Source: Paenibacillus spongiae
Lineage (GTDB): Bacteria; Bacillota; Bacilli; Paenibacillales; Paenibacillaceae
DNA length: 64,000 nucleotides
Direction: 5' to 3'
NCBI RefSeq assembly: GCF_024734895.1
Contig: NZ_CP091430.1
Span: 7,255,501 to 7,319,500, forward strand
Shown here: piece by piece, positions 41,074 to 50,439 of the stretch
Numbering within the stretch: the stretch's first letter is position 1
How the letters are laid out: the number at the start of each line of letters is the position of its first letter
The notes under the pieces: model-generated
The model's input: the letters and a program-made list of their open reading frames with translations, nothing else
Database searches by the model: none
Told to the model about the DNA's origin: nothing
Position numbers and translations under genes: made by a program

Positions 41074-42435
41074 ATGCTAATTACGACTGGAAAAGGTACC
41101 GATTACGTCAAAGCAGTTTATGAGTCCGTCATTAAACGCAATCCGAATGAAGAAGAATTTCATCAAGCCGTTTACGAAATTTTGTTTTCTCTTGCGCCTG
41201 TGTTCGATCGGCATCCGGAATTTATTAAAGCCGGTATTCTAGAGCGCCTCGTGGAGCCTGAAAGAATGGTCTCCTTCCGAGTGCCTTGGGTAGACGATCA
41301 AGGCAAGGTCCGCGTTAACCGCGGATTCCGCGTGCAGTTCAACAGTGCCAACGGCCCCTATAAAGGCGGACTGCGCTTCCACCCTTCTGTTAACGCAAGC
41401 ATTATCAAGTTTCTCGGCTTCGAGCAAATCTTCAAAAACTCCCTGACTGGACTGCCGATCGGCGGCGGCAAAGGCGGCGCGGACTTCGATCCTAAAGGTA
41501 AATCCGACATGGAAATGATGCGCTTCTGCCAAAGCTTCATGACCGAATTGTACCGTTTCATCGGACCGGATACGGACGTTCCTGCCGGCGATATCGGCGT
41601 TGGTGCCGCAGAAATCGGTTATATGTTCGGACAATACAAGCGCATTCGCAATGCGAATGAAGCTGGCGTTCTGACAGGTAAAGGGCTGGATTACGGCGGA
41701 AGCTTGATCCGTAAGGAAGCAACGGGCTACGGCGCCGTATACTTTGCAGAAGAGATGCTGAAGTCTACGGGAGACAGCATGGACGGCAAGCGCGTCATCG
41801 TATCGGGATCCGGCAACGTATCCATATACGCGATCGAGAAAGCGCAGCAATTAGGCGCTCATGTCGTAGCATGCAGCGATTCAAGCGGTTATATTTATGA
41901 CCCGAACGGCATCAACCTGGATACGGTCAAGCAGCTTAAAGAGGTTGACCGCAAAAGAATTAGCGACTACACGCTGGTTCACCCTGAAGCGGAATTCCAC
42001 CCTAACTTCACGGACATCTGGTCGATCCCATGCGAAGTTGCAATTCCGTCGGCCACTCAGAACGAAATCGATGCGAAAGCGGCGAAGCAATTGATCGCGG
42101 GCGGCGTCAAAGCCGTCGTTGAAGGAGCTAATATGCCTTCCTCGCTGGAAGCGATCGACCTGTTCCTGGACAACAACGTCCTGTTCGGACCTGCGAAAGC
42201 AGCCAATGCAGGCGGCGTAGCCGTATCCGCTCTCGAAATGGCGCAGAACAGCATGCGTTTCGCTTGGACGGCAGAAGAAGTGGATGCACGTCTGCTCCAA
42301 ATCATGAAGAACATCTACAGCGAAAGCATGAAAGCCGCTGAAGAGTATGGCAGCAAGGGCAATCTGGTTGTCGGCTCCAACATCGCTGGCTTCCTGAAGG
42401 TTGCAAGAATCATGCTTGCTCAAGGCGTTATCTAA
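41074..42435 (+). CDS. gdhA: NADP-type glutamate dehydrogenase
   Basis: A 453-aa hexameric glutamate dehydrogenase that assimilates ammonium into 2-oxoglutarate. Family motifs are GPYKGGLRFHPSVNASIIKF with the catalytic Lys, LPIGGGKGGADFDPKGKSD, DVPAGDIGVG, and the dinucleotide motif VSGSGNVS. The length (about 450) and GPYKGGLRFH type match the NADP-dependent, biosynthetic group. ATG at 41074 follows ATAGGAG. Confidence 0.96.
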   Translation: MLITTGKGTDYVKAVYESVIKRNPNEEEFHQAVYEILFSLAPVFDRHPEFIKAGILERLVEPERMVSFRVPWVDDQGKVRVNRGFRVQFNSANGPYKGGLRFHPSVNASIIKFLGFEQIFKNSLTGLPIGGGKGGADFDPKGKSDMEMMRFCQSFMTELYRFIGPDTDVPAGDIGVGAAEIGYMFGQYKRIRNANEAGVLTGKGLDYGGSLIRKEATGYGAVYFAEEMLKSTGDSMDGKRVIVSGSGNVSIYAIEKAQQLGAHVVACSDSSGYIYDPNGINLDTVKQLKEVDRKRISDYTLVHPEAEFHPNFTDIWSIPCEVAIPSATQNEIDAKAAKQLIAGGVKAVVEGANMPSSLEAIDLFLDNNVLFGPAKAANAGGVAVSALEMAQNSMRFAWTAEEVDARLLQIMKNIYSESMKAAEEYGSKGNLVVGSNIAGFLKVARIMLAQGVI

Positions 42436-42457
42436 TTTATCACAGGACTCATACGAC

Positions 42458-42497
42458 AAGTCCCCTGACCGTTATTATAGCGGAAGGGGACTTTTTT
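42458..42497 (+). terminator. Terminator of gdhA
   Basis: Stem AAGTCCCCT/AGGGGACTT with an 18-base loop followed by TTTTT. Confidence 0.88.
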
Positions 42498-42534
42498 AAT
42501 TAATACCGCGTTGGAACGAAGAAAAAAAGCGCCG

Positions 42535-43998
42535 CTACACGGCGCCTTCTTCGCGATCCGATATGGGATGAAGCCGTTCGAACTCCATGGCCGTAACCGG
42601 CTTCATAAAGTAATAACCTTGAATCCAATGACAACCCTGCGAACGCAAAAATTCGAACTGCTCCTCCGTCTCTACGCCTTCGGCGATGACAGTAAGCTTC
42701 AAGCTTCCCGCCATGGCCACGATGGCCTTCACAATCGCCGCCTGACCCGGACAACCGGGAACGTAGTTGATGAACATCTGAGCGATCTTCAGCGCATCGG
42801 CCTGGACCCCCATTAAGTAGCTCAACGAAGAATAGCCGGTCCCAAAGTCGTCTATCGCGAATTGAACGCCCTGCTGCTTGAGTGGGAGCAGCTTGGCAAG
42901 CGTCTCCTTCTCTTCCCGGATGGCGACGCCTTCCGTAATCTCAAGCATTAAATACTGGGGTGGCAGCCCTGTCTCCCCCAGAATCGCCAGCACATTCTCG
43001 GCATAATCCGATTCGTCCAATTGACGGGGGGATACATTCACCGAAATTCGGAACGGCGGTAACCCCCGCTGGAGCCAATCGGCGGCTTGGCTGCAGGCGG
43101 TTCGCAGAACCCATTCCCCGATCGGCACGATAAGTCCCGTCTCTTCGGCAAGGGGAATGAAATCGGCCGGCGATACCAGCGGACCAACCCGCGGCTGCCA
43201 TCTGATCAGAGCCTCTGCGCCGACCAATTGCTTATTGCCGGCGCCATATTGCGGCTGGTAATGGAGCACAAACTCCTCCTGCTCGAGCGCCTTGCGCAAC
43301 GCTTGCTCAATGGCAAGATTCTTCTTGAACGCGCGATTTAACTCCTTCGTATGGAAGCAGCATTTGTTTCGGCCGAGCGCCTTCGCCTTGTATAAGGCGA
43401 TATCCGCATTCCTCATCAGATCCATCGTCGTCGTTCCGTCCTCGGGGGCAACGGTAATTCCGATGCTGCCCGTCAATCGCAGCTCAAGCGGAGCGAGCTG
43501 CAACGGCGTACCCATCACATCCAGCATGGCCTGCGACCACTCGAAAGGCTCGTCGCGCCCATCGATGTCCGTGAAGAGTACGGCAAACTCGTCTCCGCCG
43601 AGCCGGGCTACCGTAATCCGGCTATCGCTGCTTTCCTTCAGCCGTCTGCCGACCAGCCGGATAATTTCGTCGCCGGTTGTGTGGCCGTAGATATCGTTTA
43701 TGTATTTAAACCGGTCCAGATCGATGAACATGACCGCCAGCATACGACTTGCTTGGTCCGGCTCTTCCAGCCGCCGGAGCTCTTGCGTCAGCTTCTTCTC
43801 GAAATAGTGACGGTTCGGCAATCCCGAGAGCATGTCATGATGGGTCATAAATGCCGTTCGTTCCAGCAGTCTTCGTTCCTTTCGCAGGAACGCTTCACTC
43901 TCCGCCGATAGCATTCTTTTTTTGCTTAACCAATACAAATGAGCGATAAGATATACGATAACCAGGAGCAAAGCAAAAACATATGCCGGCACTTCCAT
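42535..43998 (-). CDS. GGDEF-EAL cyclic-di-GMP protein
   Basis: A 487-aa protein with one N-terminal membrane helix (VFALLLVIVYLIAHLYWL). The GGDEF domain (about 60-220) has an intact LGGDEFAV, and RLKESSDSRI precedes it. The EAL domain (about 230-480) keeps EAL in GAEALIRW, ITEG, DDFGTGYSSL, the Lys in ALKIAQMF and AEGVET. Both synthesis and hydrolysis of c-di-GMP look possible. I start at ATG 43998 with GGAGG upstream; a TTG at 44115 is open but has no ribosome site. A c-di-GMP-I riboswitch and terminator lie upstream, suggesting feedback. Confidence 0.92.
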   Translation of the reverse strand: MEVPAYVFALLLVIVYLIAHLYWLSKKRMLSAESEAFLRKERRLLERTAFMTHHDMLSGLPNRHYFEKKLTQELRRLEEPDQASRMLAVMFIDLDRFKYINDIYGHTTGDEIIRLVGRRLKESSDSRITVARLGGDEFAVLFTDIDGRDEPFEWSQAMLDVMGTPLQLAPLELRLTGSIGITVAPEDGTTTMDLMRNADIALYKAKALGRNKCCFHTKELNRAFKKNLAIEQALRKALEQEEFVLHYQPQYGAGNKQLVGAEALIRWQPRVGPLVSPADFIPLAEETGLIVPIGEWVLRTACSQAADWLQRGLPPFRISVNVSPRQLDESDYAENVLAILGETGLPPQYLMLEITEGVAIREEKETLAKLLPLKQQGVQFAIDDFGTGYSSLSYLMGVQADALKIAQMFINYVPGCPGQAAIVKAIVAMAGSLKLTVIAEGVETEEQFEFLRSQGCHWIQGYYFMKPVTAMEFERLHPISDREEGAV

Positions 43999-44221
43999 CT
44001 TCCCTCCTACAGGCTTGTCTTCGTTTTTGTCCGAGTAATAAGCAGAGACGCTTTCGCCGTCTTCTGCGGCGAAGTAAGCTTCTCCCTCTGAATAAGACCA
44101 GAATCGCGTTGGCAATCAGCCTTGAACTTTCCGATCGCGCGGGGAGAGCGGCGGACGCCGTCCCAGCGACGTCAGTAGTTTCTCCCCTCAGAAATAAGCA
44201 AAGCCTACGCTTTGCTTATAT

Positions 44222-44253
44222 AAAAAAGAACTATCCGCCCCCCGGATAGTTCT
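44222..44253 (-). terminator. Expression-platform terminator of the c-di-GMP riboswitch
   Basis: A stem of about 10 bp (GAACTATCC/GGATAGTTC arms, G-rich loop) and TTTTTT on the minus strand, 7 bases after the aptamer. Confidence 0.85.
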
Positions 44254-44259
44254 CCACAG

Positions 44260-44346
44260 CTGGCGGTCTGGCAACCATAGCAAATCTGCCGATCTGCGTT
44301 AGGCCCATGACTTTGCGTCCTTATTTTTCAATAAGTTTGCCTTTAA
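44260..44346 (-). promoter_or_regulatory. Cyclic-di-GMP-I (GEMM-I) riboswitch aptamer
   Basis: On the minus strand the conserved parts appear in order: GGCAAAC, a short stem with a GAAA-type loop (CTTATTGAAAAATAAG), GGACGCAAAGTC, then GGGCCTAA, and GGTTGCC. This is the GEMM-I layout. It sits about 250 bases upstream of the GGDEF-EAL start, followed by a terminator. A second hairpin (44195-44219) follows. The region 43999-44221 otherwise shows no gene. Confidence 0.87.
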
Positions 44347-44542
44347 GATGAAATTATGTATGTTTTGGTTGATGTAGTGCTTATTAACTATTAATAACAT
44401 GACTATATAACCATTATAGGGGCGTGGACTTCCACTGTCTATATAGTAATATCGAATCATGTCGAAATAAGGAATGTTTAATCGGAAAAGAATGGGTTCG
44501 CGTATAAATCGATTCGAGCTGATGAATGGAGGCTGCTTTACA

Positions 44543-45046
44543 ATGGAACAAACCGGGGTTCAAATCTATTATTTCGAAGACGATGGCGTCATGCCGAATA
44601 ACCGCCATCTCCCTGTCATCCTGTACCTGGGCGCCATGAAAGAGGATACCGCGCAAACCGAACGCCGTTTTAACCGGAACAATTGGCGGAACAGCTGGAC
44701 GAACGGCGTGTTCGACTTCCATCACTACCATAGCAACGCACATGAAGTATTGGGCGTGACGAGAGGCTCAGCAGCCCTGCAGCTGGGAGGCGTGCAAGGA
44801 ACTGAAGTGTCTGTCCAGGCCGGGGATGTCGTCGTTCTCCCGGCAGGCACCGCGCATAAGAAGCTAAGCGCAAGCGCTGACTTTCAAGTTGTAGGGGCAT
44901 ACCCGGATGGTATGAATTACAACCTCCGCAAGGAAGCACCTGAAGACAGATTGAAGTCCTTGGATGAGATTCCGCATGTGCCTCTGCCGGAGATGGATCC
45001 TGTGTATGGACCTATTGGACCCCTTATGAAATATTGGCGAAAATAA
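44543..45046 (+). CDS. Cupin domain protein (YjlB-like)
   Basis: A 167-aa single-domain cupin. The metal-binding motif 1 is DFHHYHSNAHEVLGVTRG, and motif 2 is GDVVVLPAGTAHKKL. It resembles B. subtilis YjlB, of unknown function. ATG at 44543 with GGAGG 10 bases upstream; the upstream in-frame codons from 44474 are not used in my reading. A small GTGG-ACTT-CCAC palindrome lies in the promoter region. Confidence 0.85.
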   Translation: MEQTGVQIYYFEDDGVMPNNRHLPVILYLGAMKEDTAQTERRFNRNNWRNSWTNGVFDFHHYHSNAHEVLGVTRGSAALQLGGVQGTEVSVQAGDVVVLPAGTAHKKLSASADFQVVGAYPDGMNYNLRKEAPEDRLKSLDEIPHVPLPEMDPVYGPIGPLMKYWRK

Positions 45047-45095
45047 ACCATATCATTATAACATAATCAACCTGTAACAGCCCCTATATTAAAAT

Positions 45096-45136
45096 AAAAA
45101 ATCAGGAATTCGCTCTCTCGCGTCATCCTGATTTTT
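45096..45136. terminator. Bidirectional terminator
   Basis: Stem AAAAATCAGGA/TCCTGATTTTT between the cupin and the response regulator genes, with T/A runs on both sides. Confidence 0.85.
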
Positions 45137-45152
45137 GCAGTATTTCACACAA

Positions 45153-46709
45153 TCATCTGGCTGCCTGTTGCCCCTTGCGGTAGTCCAGCGGCGTTGCGCC
45201 GGCATATTCGGAGAACAAACGGGAAAAATATCGCGAATTCGGTATCCCCACGCTATCGGCCACTTCGTATACCTTCATATCCGTTGTCCGAAGCAGGCTC
45301 TTCGCCCGATCCAGCCGGCAATCCTGCACATAGTCGTGAAAGCTCTTGCCGGTCTCGTTGCGGAAGAGCGCGGCGAACCAGCTGGGGCTCAAGTTGACCT
45401 GCCTCGCCGCGTTGGCCAGCTCAATCTGCGCGTAATCGCGCGCGATAAGGCGCAGCGCCTCCTTGATCTCCTTGCGCATGCGGCCGGTATGCCCGCCATT
45501 GCGCTGCGCCATGAGACCGGCAAGCTGCCGCGCCTCGCAAGCGAGCACGGAAGCGTGAAGCGCCGATTCCGCCGCTTGCTTGAACCGCTCCAGCGGCCAG
45601 GCCGGCTCGGCGTCCGCGCTCTTCTCCCAGCTGAACGATTCCAACTGGGCCGCGATTAACAGCGCCATCCGTCTCGCTTGGACCGGCACGGGACGATATT
45701 CTCCCCCGATCAGACCGGCCCATTCTCGAATGCGGTCGCCCGCTTCCTGCCCGTCGTCCCGCAAGGCCGCGTCGCCGATCGCCGCCAAGAGCGCGCGGAA
45801 CCGTTCGGGCGGGAGGGGTTCATACTCGCACGGCTCCGGCTCCCGGACCAGCTCCCCCGGCATGGCGTAGAATCCCGCTTCGCAAAGCGTGAGCCCCCGG
45901 CTATATGCCTCATGCATATCGGAAGTCCGATGATACACACCGCCAACGCTCATGACGTAATCGAGAACATCAGACGCGGCAGCAAACCCGCAGCGAAGCC
46001 TTTCTCCGATGCGTCCGCATTGCTCGTAGAACCAGCCGTAGAAGGATGCGAAGCTCTCCCGGTCCACCGAATAGAAGAACAGGCACCATGTATCCGGCGC
46101 CATGCGGATCGCCAGATAGCGGAACCGGGGATCGGGCTCCGCGGCTGCCAGCCATTCCTCGGCCGCCTCATCCGGCAGCTGTCCTGCGGTCCGGATAACG
46201 GAGAGCGCATACCCGTCATGCGTGAATCCGGCCTGCCTCAGCTTATCCGGCAGCTGCCCTGCCGGGAACAGCAGCAGCTCCTGCAGCAGCAACCGGACCA
46301 TCTGCTCCGCGTCCCCCTTTTCCTTCCGAAGGGTACCAGCCGCCCGCTGCAGCACGCCGACGAATTCATCCTCGCTGAGAAGAACCTTCGTCAGGTAATC
46401 ATCAGCCCCGTAACGCAGGGCAACCTGCACTTTCTCGAAATCCTCGTAGCATGTAAGAAGCACAACCTTGGGAGGCGACGGCAGCGCTTGAAGCCGCTTG
46501 AGCAGCTCCAGACCGTCCATGACCGGCATGCCAATATCCGTTACGACGATGTCCGGCTTAAGCCGTTCCACAGCCTGGAGCGCCTGCAGGCCGTTCTCCG
46601 CCTCCCCCGCAATCTCGAATCCCCGGGCAGCCAGCCCGAAGCTGCGAAGCCGCAGCAGCGCTAACGGCTCGTCATCAACCAGCAGTAATTTGACGGTTTG
46701 CTCTTCCAT
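45153..46709 (-). CDS. YesN-type response regulator, sugar module 1
   Basis: A 518-aa regulator. The receiver domain (about 1-125) has DDEPLA, the phospho-acceptor Asp in IVVTDIGMPVMDG and the Lys in GADDYLTKVL. A long middle part (about 130-400) has no recognised domain. The C-terminal AraC helix-turn-helix pair follows (LSPSWFAALFRNETGKSFH and EVADSVGIPNSRYFSRLF). It is phosphorylated by the kinase upstream and probably activates the adjacent ABC genes. The start lies 35 bases inside the kinase gene, so the two are coupled. Confidence 0.9.
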   Translation of the reverse strand: MEEQTVKLLLVDDEPLALLRLRSFGLAARGFEIAGEAENGLQALQAVERLKPDIVVTDIGMPVMDGLELLKRLQALPSPPKVVLLTCYEDFEKVQVALRYGADDYLTKVLLSEDEFVGVLQRAAGTLRKEKGDAEQMVRLLLQELLLFPAGQLPDKLRQAGFTHDGYALSVIRTAGQLPDEAAEEWLAAAEPDPRFRYLAIRMAPDTWCLFFYSVDRESFASFYGWFYEQCGRIGERLRCGFAAASDVLDYVMSVGGVYHRTSDMHEAYSRGLTLCEAGFYAMPGELVREPEPCEYEPLPPERFRALLAAIGDAALRDDGQEAGDRIREWAGLIGGEYRPVPVQARRMALLIAAQLESFSWEKSADAEPAWPLERFKQAAESALHASVLACEARQLAGLMAQRNGGHTGRMRKEIKEALRLIARDYAQIELANAARQVNLSPSWFAALFRNETGKSFHDYVQDCRLDRAKSLLRTTDMKVYEVADSVGIPNSRYFSRLFSEYAGATPLDYRKGQQAAR

Positions 46710-48459
46710 CCGCTACATCCCCCGTTTCGATGATTCTGAGGCGCACGGTCACGGTCGTCCCGATCTGCGGATCGCTGACGATGGACAGCCCGTATCCTGC
46801 TCCGTAATACAGCTGAATCCTTTCGTGCACGTTGCATACACCGATATGGAACCCTCCGCTTGCGGAAGGCGTCTCCTCCGGAGCTGCCCCCTTCAGCAGC
46901 CCTGCAATCTTCTCCTTCGCCATGCCGACGCCGTTATCGGCGACGGTGATCATCAGCTCGTTCCCGCATCTCTTCGCCGATACCGTCAGCTTCCCTCTCC
47001 GGTCCGTAAGAGGGCGCAGCCCGTGGAATACCGCGTTCTCAACAATCGGCTGCAGCACCAGCTTGAGCACCGGCGTTGAAGCCAGCGCGTCCGGGAGATC
47101 CTCAACAACGAATTCGAACTTATTGTCATAGCGGACCGATAATATATATAAATAATCTTTGACATAGAGCATTTCCTCGTTCAGCGAACGGACCGCCGTG
47201 GTACGGTCCAGTCCGTACTTCAACAGCCGGATCAGAACGGCCATCACGCGATGGATGTCCTTCTTGCTGCTTATATCGACCATGATGTCGATGGTATTGA
47301 GCGTGTTATACAGGAAGTGGGGATTAATCTGCGACAGCAGCATTTGAAAATCGGCCTGCCGCTTCTGCTCTTCCGTCTGCTTCAGCGTCTCGATGAGCTC
47401 TTGGATCGTCCGCATCATCCGGTTGAACTCGCGCGCCATCTCCCCAAACTCATCCTGATGCTTCACCTCGAATTGATGATCCAGATGTCCCCGTGCAATG
47501 TGGCGTATACCCCGTGTTAACGAAACGATCGGCTTGGTAAACCACCAGGAAACGCCGATATATATGAAAATAAGTCCGGCCGAGCCCAGAAGCAGTACCA
47601 TGAGCGCAAATTGCACGACCGGACGGTAATTGTTTTCCAGAGCCTTGACGTCTCCGACGACGATAGCCTTCCAGAACGGTGCCTGTTTCATGTCGGATAT
47701 GACGTAATATTGTCCGGACCGCTCGAAATAGGCCTTCGCCTGTTCAAGCGTTTCCGTGTTGCGTTCCGCATATTCCAGCGTTTCATAGCTGTTCCGGGCT
47801 ACGATCGTAATGGAATAAATGAGCCGGTCGTTGCGGTCGTACAGCAGCGTCCGGGTATCATAGCTTCCCGCGAACGCGGCGCTCCGCTGCACGATGTTGG
47901 TCACGTCCGTAACGAAAGCGAGCACGCCTTCCTGCTCCCCATCCTCGTCGATAACCTGCTTGGTGACGATGCTGACGAGACTGTTCGGGCCCGTCGATCC
48001 CATCGTCGAGGTGAACGGCTCCGACCAGACGACGCCGGTCTTGGAGCTGTTCGATTGACCTTTGATAATGGCAATTTCCTTCTGCCCGAAGCTGTCCCAG
48101 TAATATTCCGGATAGCCGGCGACAAGTCCGTCTTTCCGGATGTAGACGACGCCCCGCACCAGCTCCGGCCGCGTCAGCGCAGCCGCCTCCATCATGCGGA
48201 TCCAGTCGGAAGGCCCCTGCTGCCCGTATAAAATTTCCGATTCGATGCCGAGCACGTTCAGCACCAGGTCGTTCATCTGATTTTCCATCATGCGGACCGA
48301 CTGCACAACCATCCCGTTCAGCGCGCTGTCCTGCGTCTGACGCAAAAAGGACGTCGTGCCCGATTGCGCTAATAGAATGACCGCCGCTTCCAGAATAAGG
48401 CTCGGCATAATGAGCCAAATCAGCAGCTTCGTCCGCGCTCCGAGCCGTCCGCCCCGCAT
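46675..48459 (-). CDS. YesM-type sensor histidine kinase, sugar module 1
   Basis: A 594-aa kinase. Two membrane helices (LLIWLIMPSLILEAAVILLA near the N-terminus and FALMVLLLGSAGLIFIYIG near 280) enclose a roughly 250-residue outer sensor domain. HAMP follows (TKPIVSLTRGIRHIARGHLD), then the His-kinase motif QINPHFLYNTLN (His is the phospho site), N-box IVENAVFHG, and DNGVGM. It senses a sugar, perhaps through the binding protein encoded upstream. A GGGGG site 7 bases before the ATG. Confidence 0.92.
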   Translation of the reverse strand: MRGGRLGARTKLLIWLIMPSLILEAAVILLAQSGTTSFLRQTQDSALNGMVVQSVRMMENQMNDLVLNVLGIESEILYGQQGPSDWIRMMEAAALTRPELVRGVVYIRKDGLVAGYPEYYWDSFGQKEIAIIKGQSNSSKTGVVWSEPFTSTMGSTGPNSLVSIVTKQVIDEDGEQEGVLAFVTDVTNIVQRSAAFAGSYDTRTLLYDRNDRLIYSITIVARNSYETLEYAERNTETLEQAKAYFERSGQYYVISDMKQAPFWKAIVVGDVKALENNYRPVVQFALMVLLLGSAGLIFIYIGVSWWFTKPIVSLTRGIRHIARGHLDHQFEVKHQDEFGEMAREFNRMMRTIQELIETLKQTEEQKRQADFQMLLSQINPHFLYNTLNTIDIMVDISSKKDIHRVMAVLIRLLKYGLDRTTAVRSLNEEMLYVKDYLYILSVRYDNKFEFVVEDLPDALASTPVLKLVLQPIVENAVFHGLRPLTDRRGKLTVSAKRCGNELMITVADNGVGMAKEKIAGLLKGAAPEETPSASGGFHIGVCNVHERIQLYYGAGYGLSIVSDPQIGTTVTVRLRIIETGDVADGRANRQITAG

Positions 48460-48585
48460 TGCCTGACCCCCTTTGCTCTCCGATGTAAGCGCATGTATGT
48501 ACTATCAAGTATATGGCCCGCCGCCTATTGGTCAAGCGGCAGGTCATATACTCGGCTTACGTTATGCGCGTTCTGGAGCCGCCGG

Positions 48586-50316
48586 TTAAGGGGCCGTTAC
48601 TTTCAATTGCTCGGCGGCTTGCTCGATCAGCTTCTGTCCGCCCGCTTTCTTCCATTCGTCGACATATTTATCCCAGTCGTCAAAGCTGCGTTTGCCCAGT
48701 ACGAAGGCAATTTCGTTCTTCTGCGTGAAATCCTTCAGCCGGTTCATCGTCGGACCGTCCAGATTGAGCAGCATATCATAATTCGTCTGGCGCGGATAAG
48801 CGCGAACGATGTCCTGATATTTATCGCCCGGTTCGTTATACGGTACATCCGGCGCATAACGGTGACGTTCCCAGATCAGTGTATAACCAAGGGATTGCCA
48901 GTCCATCATGCCCTTCAGCTCCGGCTTCATTTCGTTCTGCAGTTTGGCCATATCGGACTCATAGAAGTACGTGCCATCTTCATTTTGAACAACTTTCGTG
49001 TAATCCGGCCAAACTTCGGAACCGCCGCCTTGGTTGCCGACCCAGTAGTATTTATTCGGGTATTGTACGGCGTCAAGGAAGTGGGCGATCCGTTTCAGCT
49101 TGCCCGGATCCTCGCCGGCCTTCTTGGAGATAACATAGATTCCGCCCGGCGATCCGCCCGGAGGCATCAGCCCTTCTTGACCAGCCACGGCGGAGAGCGG
49201 CGGTACAGGCGCCCAGTTCTCGATCGTCTTGACATCGTTCTGAGAAGCGGAATATTGCTCCTGCAGCAGGTTCCAGCCCGGGTAATTCACCATGCCGATT
49301 TTGTTCTGCAGCGTGTAGGCTTTAAACTGCTCCCATTGAATCGTATACCAGTCTGGGGCGAGCAGCTTGTTGTCGTTCAGCTTCTTCATGAATTCCAGGT
49401 AGCTCTTCATCGTACCGTCCAGCATCGGATGGTTGATCTTGTCATCCTTGACGTTCCAGCTTCTGTGGCCGAACATATCCATCAGTCCGGCCATCATGCC
49501 GAAGCCTTGACCGGCGCCGGCCGCACCCATGAAATAAGTGTCCGGCTTGCCGTTGCCGTCGGGATCCTGCTCGGTGACCGCTTTGGCATACGCGAATACC
49601 TCGTCCGCCGTCTTCGGCATCTCCATGCCCAGCTTCTTCAGCCAGTCCTGACGGATGAAGTTGCCCCATACGTCCGGAAATACCGGCAGACGCGGAATGC
49701 CCACCATATTGCCGTTATCGGTCGACCAATTCTTATATTCCTGCGTGACGTACGTCATCATCTGCGGCATATAAGGCAATATTTCCGTCGCATCCAGCAG
49801 CTGGCCCTGCTTGAACAGTGCTTGCGCGATCGCTTTGTCTCCCAGCAGGACGACATCCGGCGCATCGCCCGACGCGAAGCGGACATTCGTCTTGTTGACG
49901 AGGTCTTCGCCGGACAGATTGGTGAATTTCAGCGTAACGTTGAACGTTTTCTCGTAAAATTCTTTAATCATGTCCTTGGTGGCAGGCTGATTAATGAAAC
50001 CGCTGAGCATGATGTCGATCGTGTAGTTTTTGCTCATGTCGTCATAGGCGTAGCTCTTGTCGTAATCGACGGCTTTCGGCACGTCGGGGAATTTCTCGGG
50101 AAACACGAGGTCCTCCGGCTTGACGGCGTCTTCCGCCCCGCCTTCTGCGCCGCCGGAAGCATTGCCTCCTTGCTTGTCGCCGCTCTCTGTTTCGGCCTGA
50201 TTCCCGGTCCCGTTTCCGCCGGAGTTCGCGTTCTTGCCTCCGCTGCTGCATGCTGCGAGCAGCAGCGATAGGACGAGCATTAACGAAATCGCGAGTACGG
50301 TTGTTTTTCTAAACAT
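48586..50316 (-). CDS. Extracellular sugar-binding lipoprotein (LplA-like)
   Basis: A 576-aa lipoprotein. Signal peptide with lipobox LLLAAC (Cys about 22), then a Gly/Asn/Ser-rich linker of about 45 residues, then a family-1 type binding domain (VDYDKSYAYDDMSKNYTIDI; WGNFIRQDWLKKLGMEMPKT; YSASQNDVKTIENWAPVPP). The large size and motifs match the LplA/YtcQ group, which serve oligosaccharides, often plant pectin or polysaccharide fragments. It is last of the transport genes, before the kinase. Confidence 0.92.
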   Translation of the reverse strand: MFRKTTVLAISLMLVLSLLLAACSSGGKNANSGGNGTGNQAETESGDKQGGNASGGAEGGAEDAVKPEDLVFPEKFPDVPKAVDYDKSYAYDDMSKNYTIDIMLSGFINQPATKDMIKEFYEKTFNVTLKFTNLSGEDLVNKTNVRFASGDAPDVVLLGDKAIAQALFKQGQLLDATEILPYMPQMMTYVTQEYKNWSTDNGNMVGIPRLPVFPDVWGNFIRQDWLKKLGMEMPKTADEVFAYAKAVTEQDPDGNGKPDTYFMGAAGAGQGFGMMAGLMDMFGHRSWNVKDDKINHPMLDGTMKSYLEFMKKLNDNKLLAPDWYTIQWEQFKAYTLQNKIGMVNYPGWNLLQEQYSASQNDVKTIENWAPVPPLSAVAGQEGLMPPGGSPGGIYVISKKAGEDPGKLKRIAHFLDAVQYPNKYYWVGNQGGGSEVWPDYTKVVQNEDGTYFYESDMAKLQNEMKPELKGMMDWQSLGYTLIWERHRYAPDVPYNEPGDKYQDIVRAYPRQTNYDMLLNLDGPTMNRLKDFTQKNEIAFVLGKRSFDDWDKYVDEWKKAGGQKLIEQAAEQLKVTAP

Positions 50317-50439
50317 GCCTGTATCCCCTTTTCGTTCGTAATTTGGTGATCTTGCATTAGGTCTTGCATTCTTCTATGCCAAGAAGCCCGCGGTGCTTCG
50401 TTAGCAACACAATGCGCCTTGCCTTTCACTTTCAATGAA

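Noticed and set aside
43998..44115. Extended N-terminus of the GGDEF-EAL protein (TTG at 44115)
   Set aside because: No ribosome binding site and the ATG at 43998 has a strong GGAGG. The extra residues are open but unsupported.
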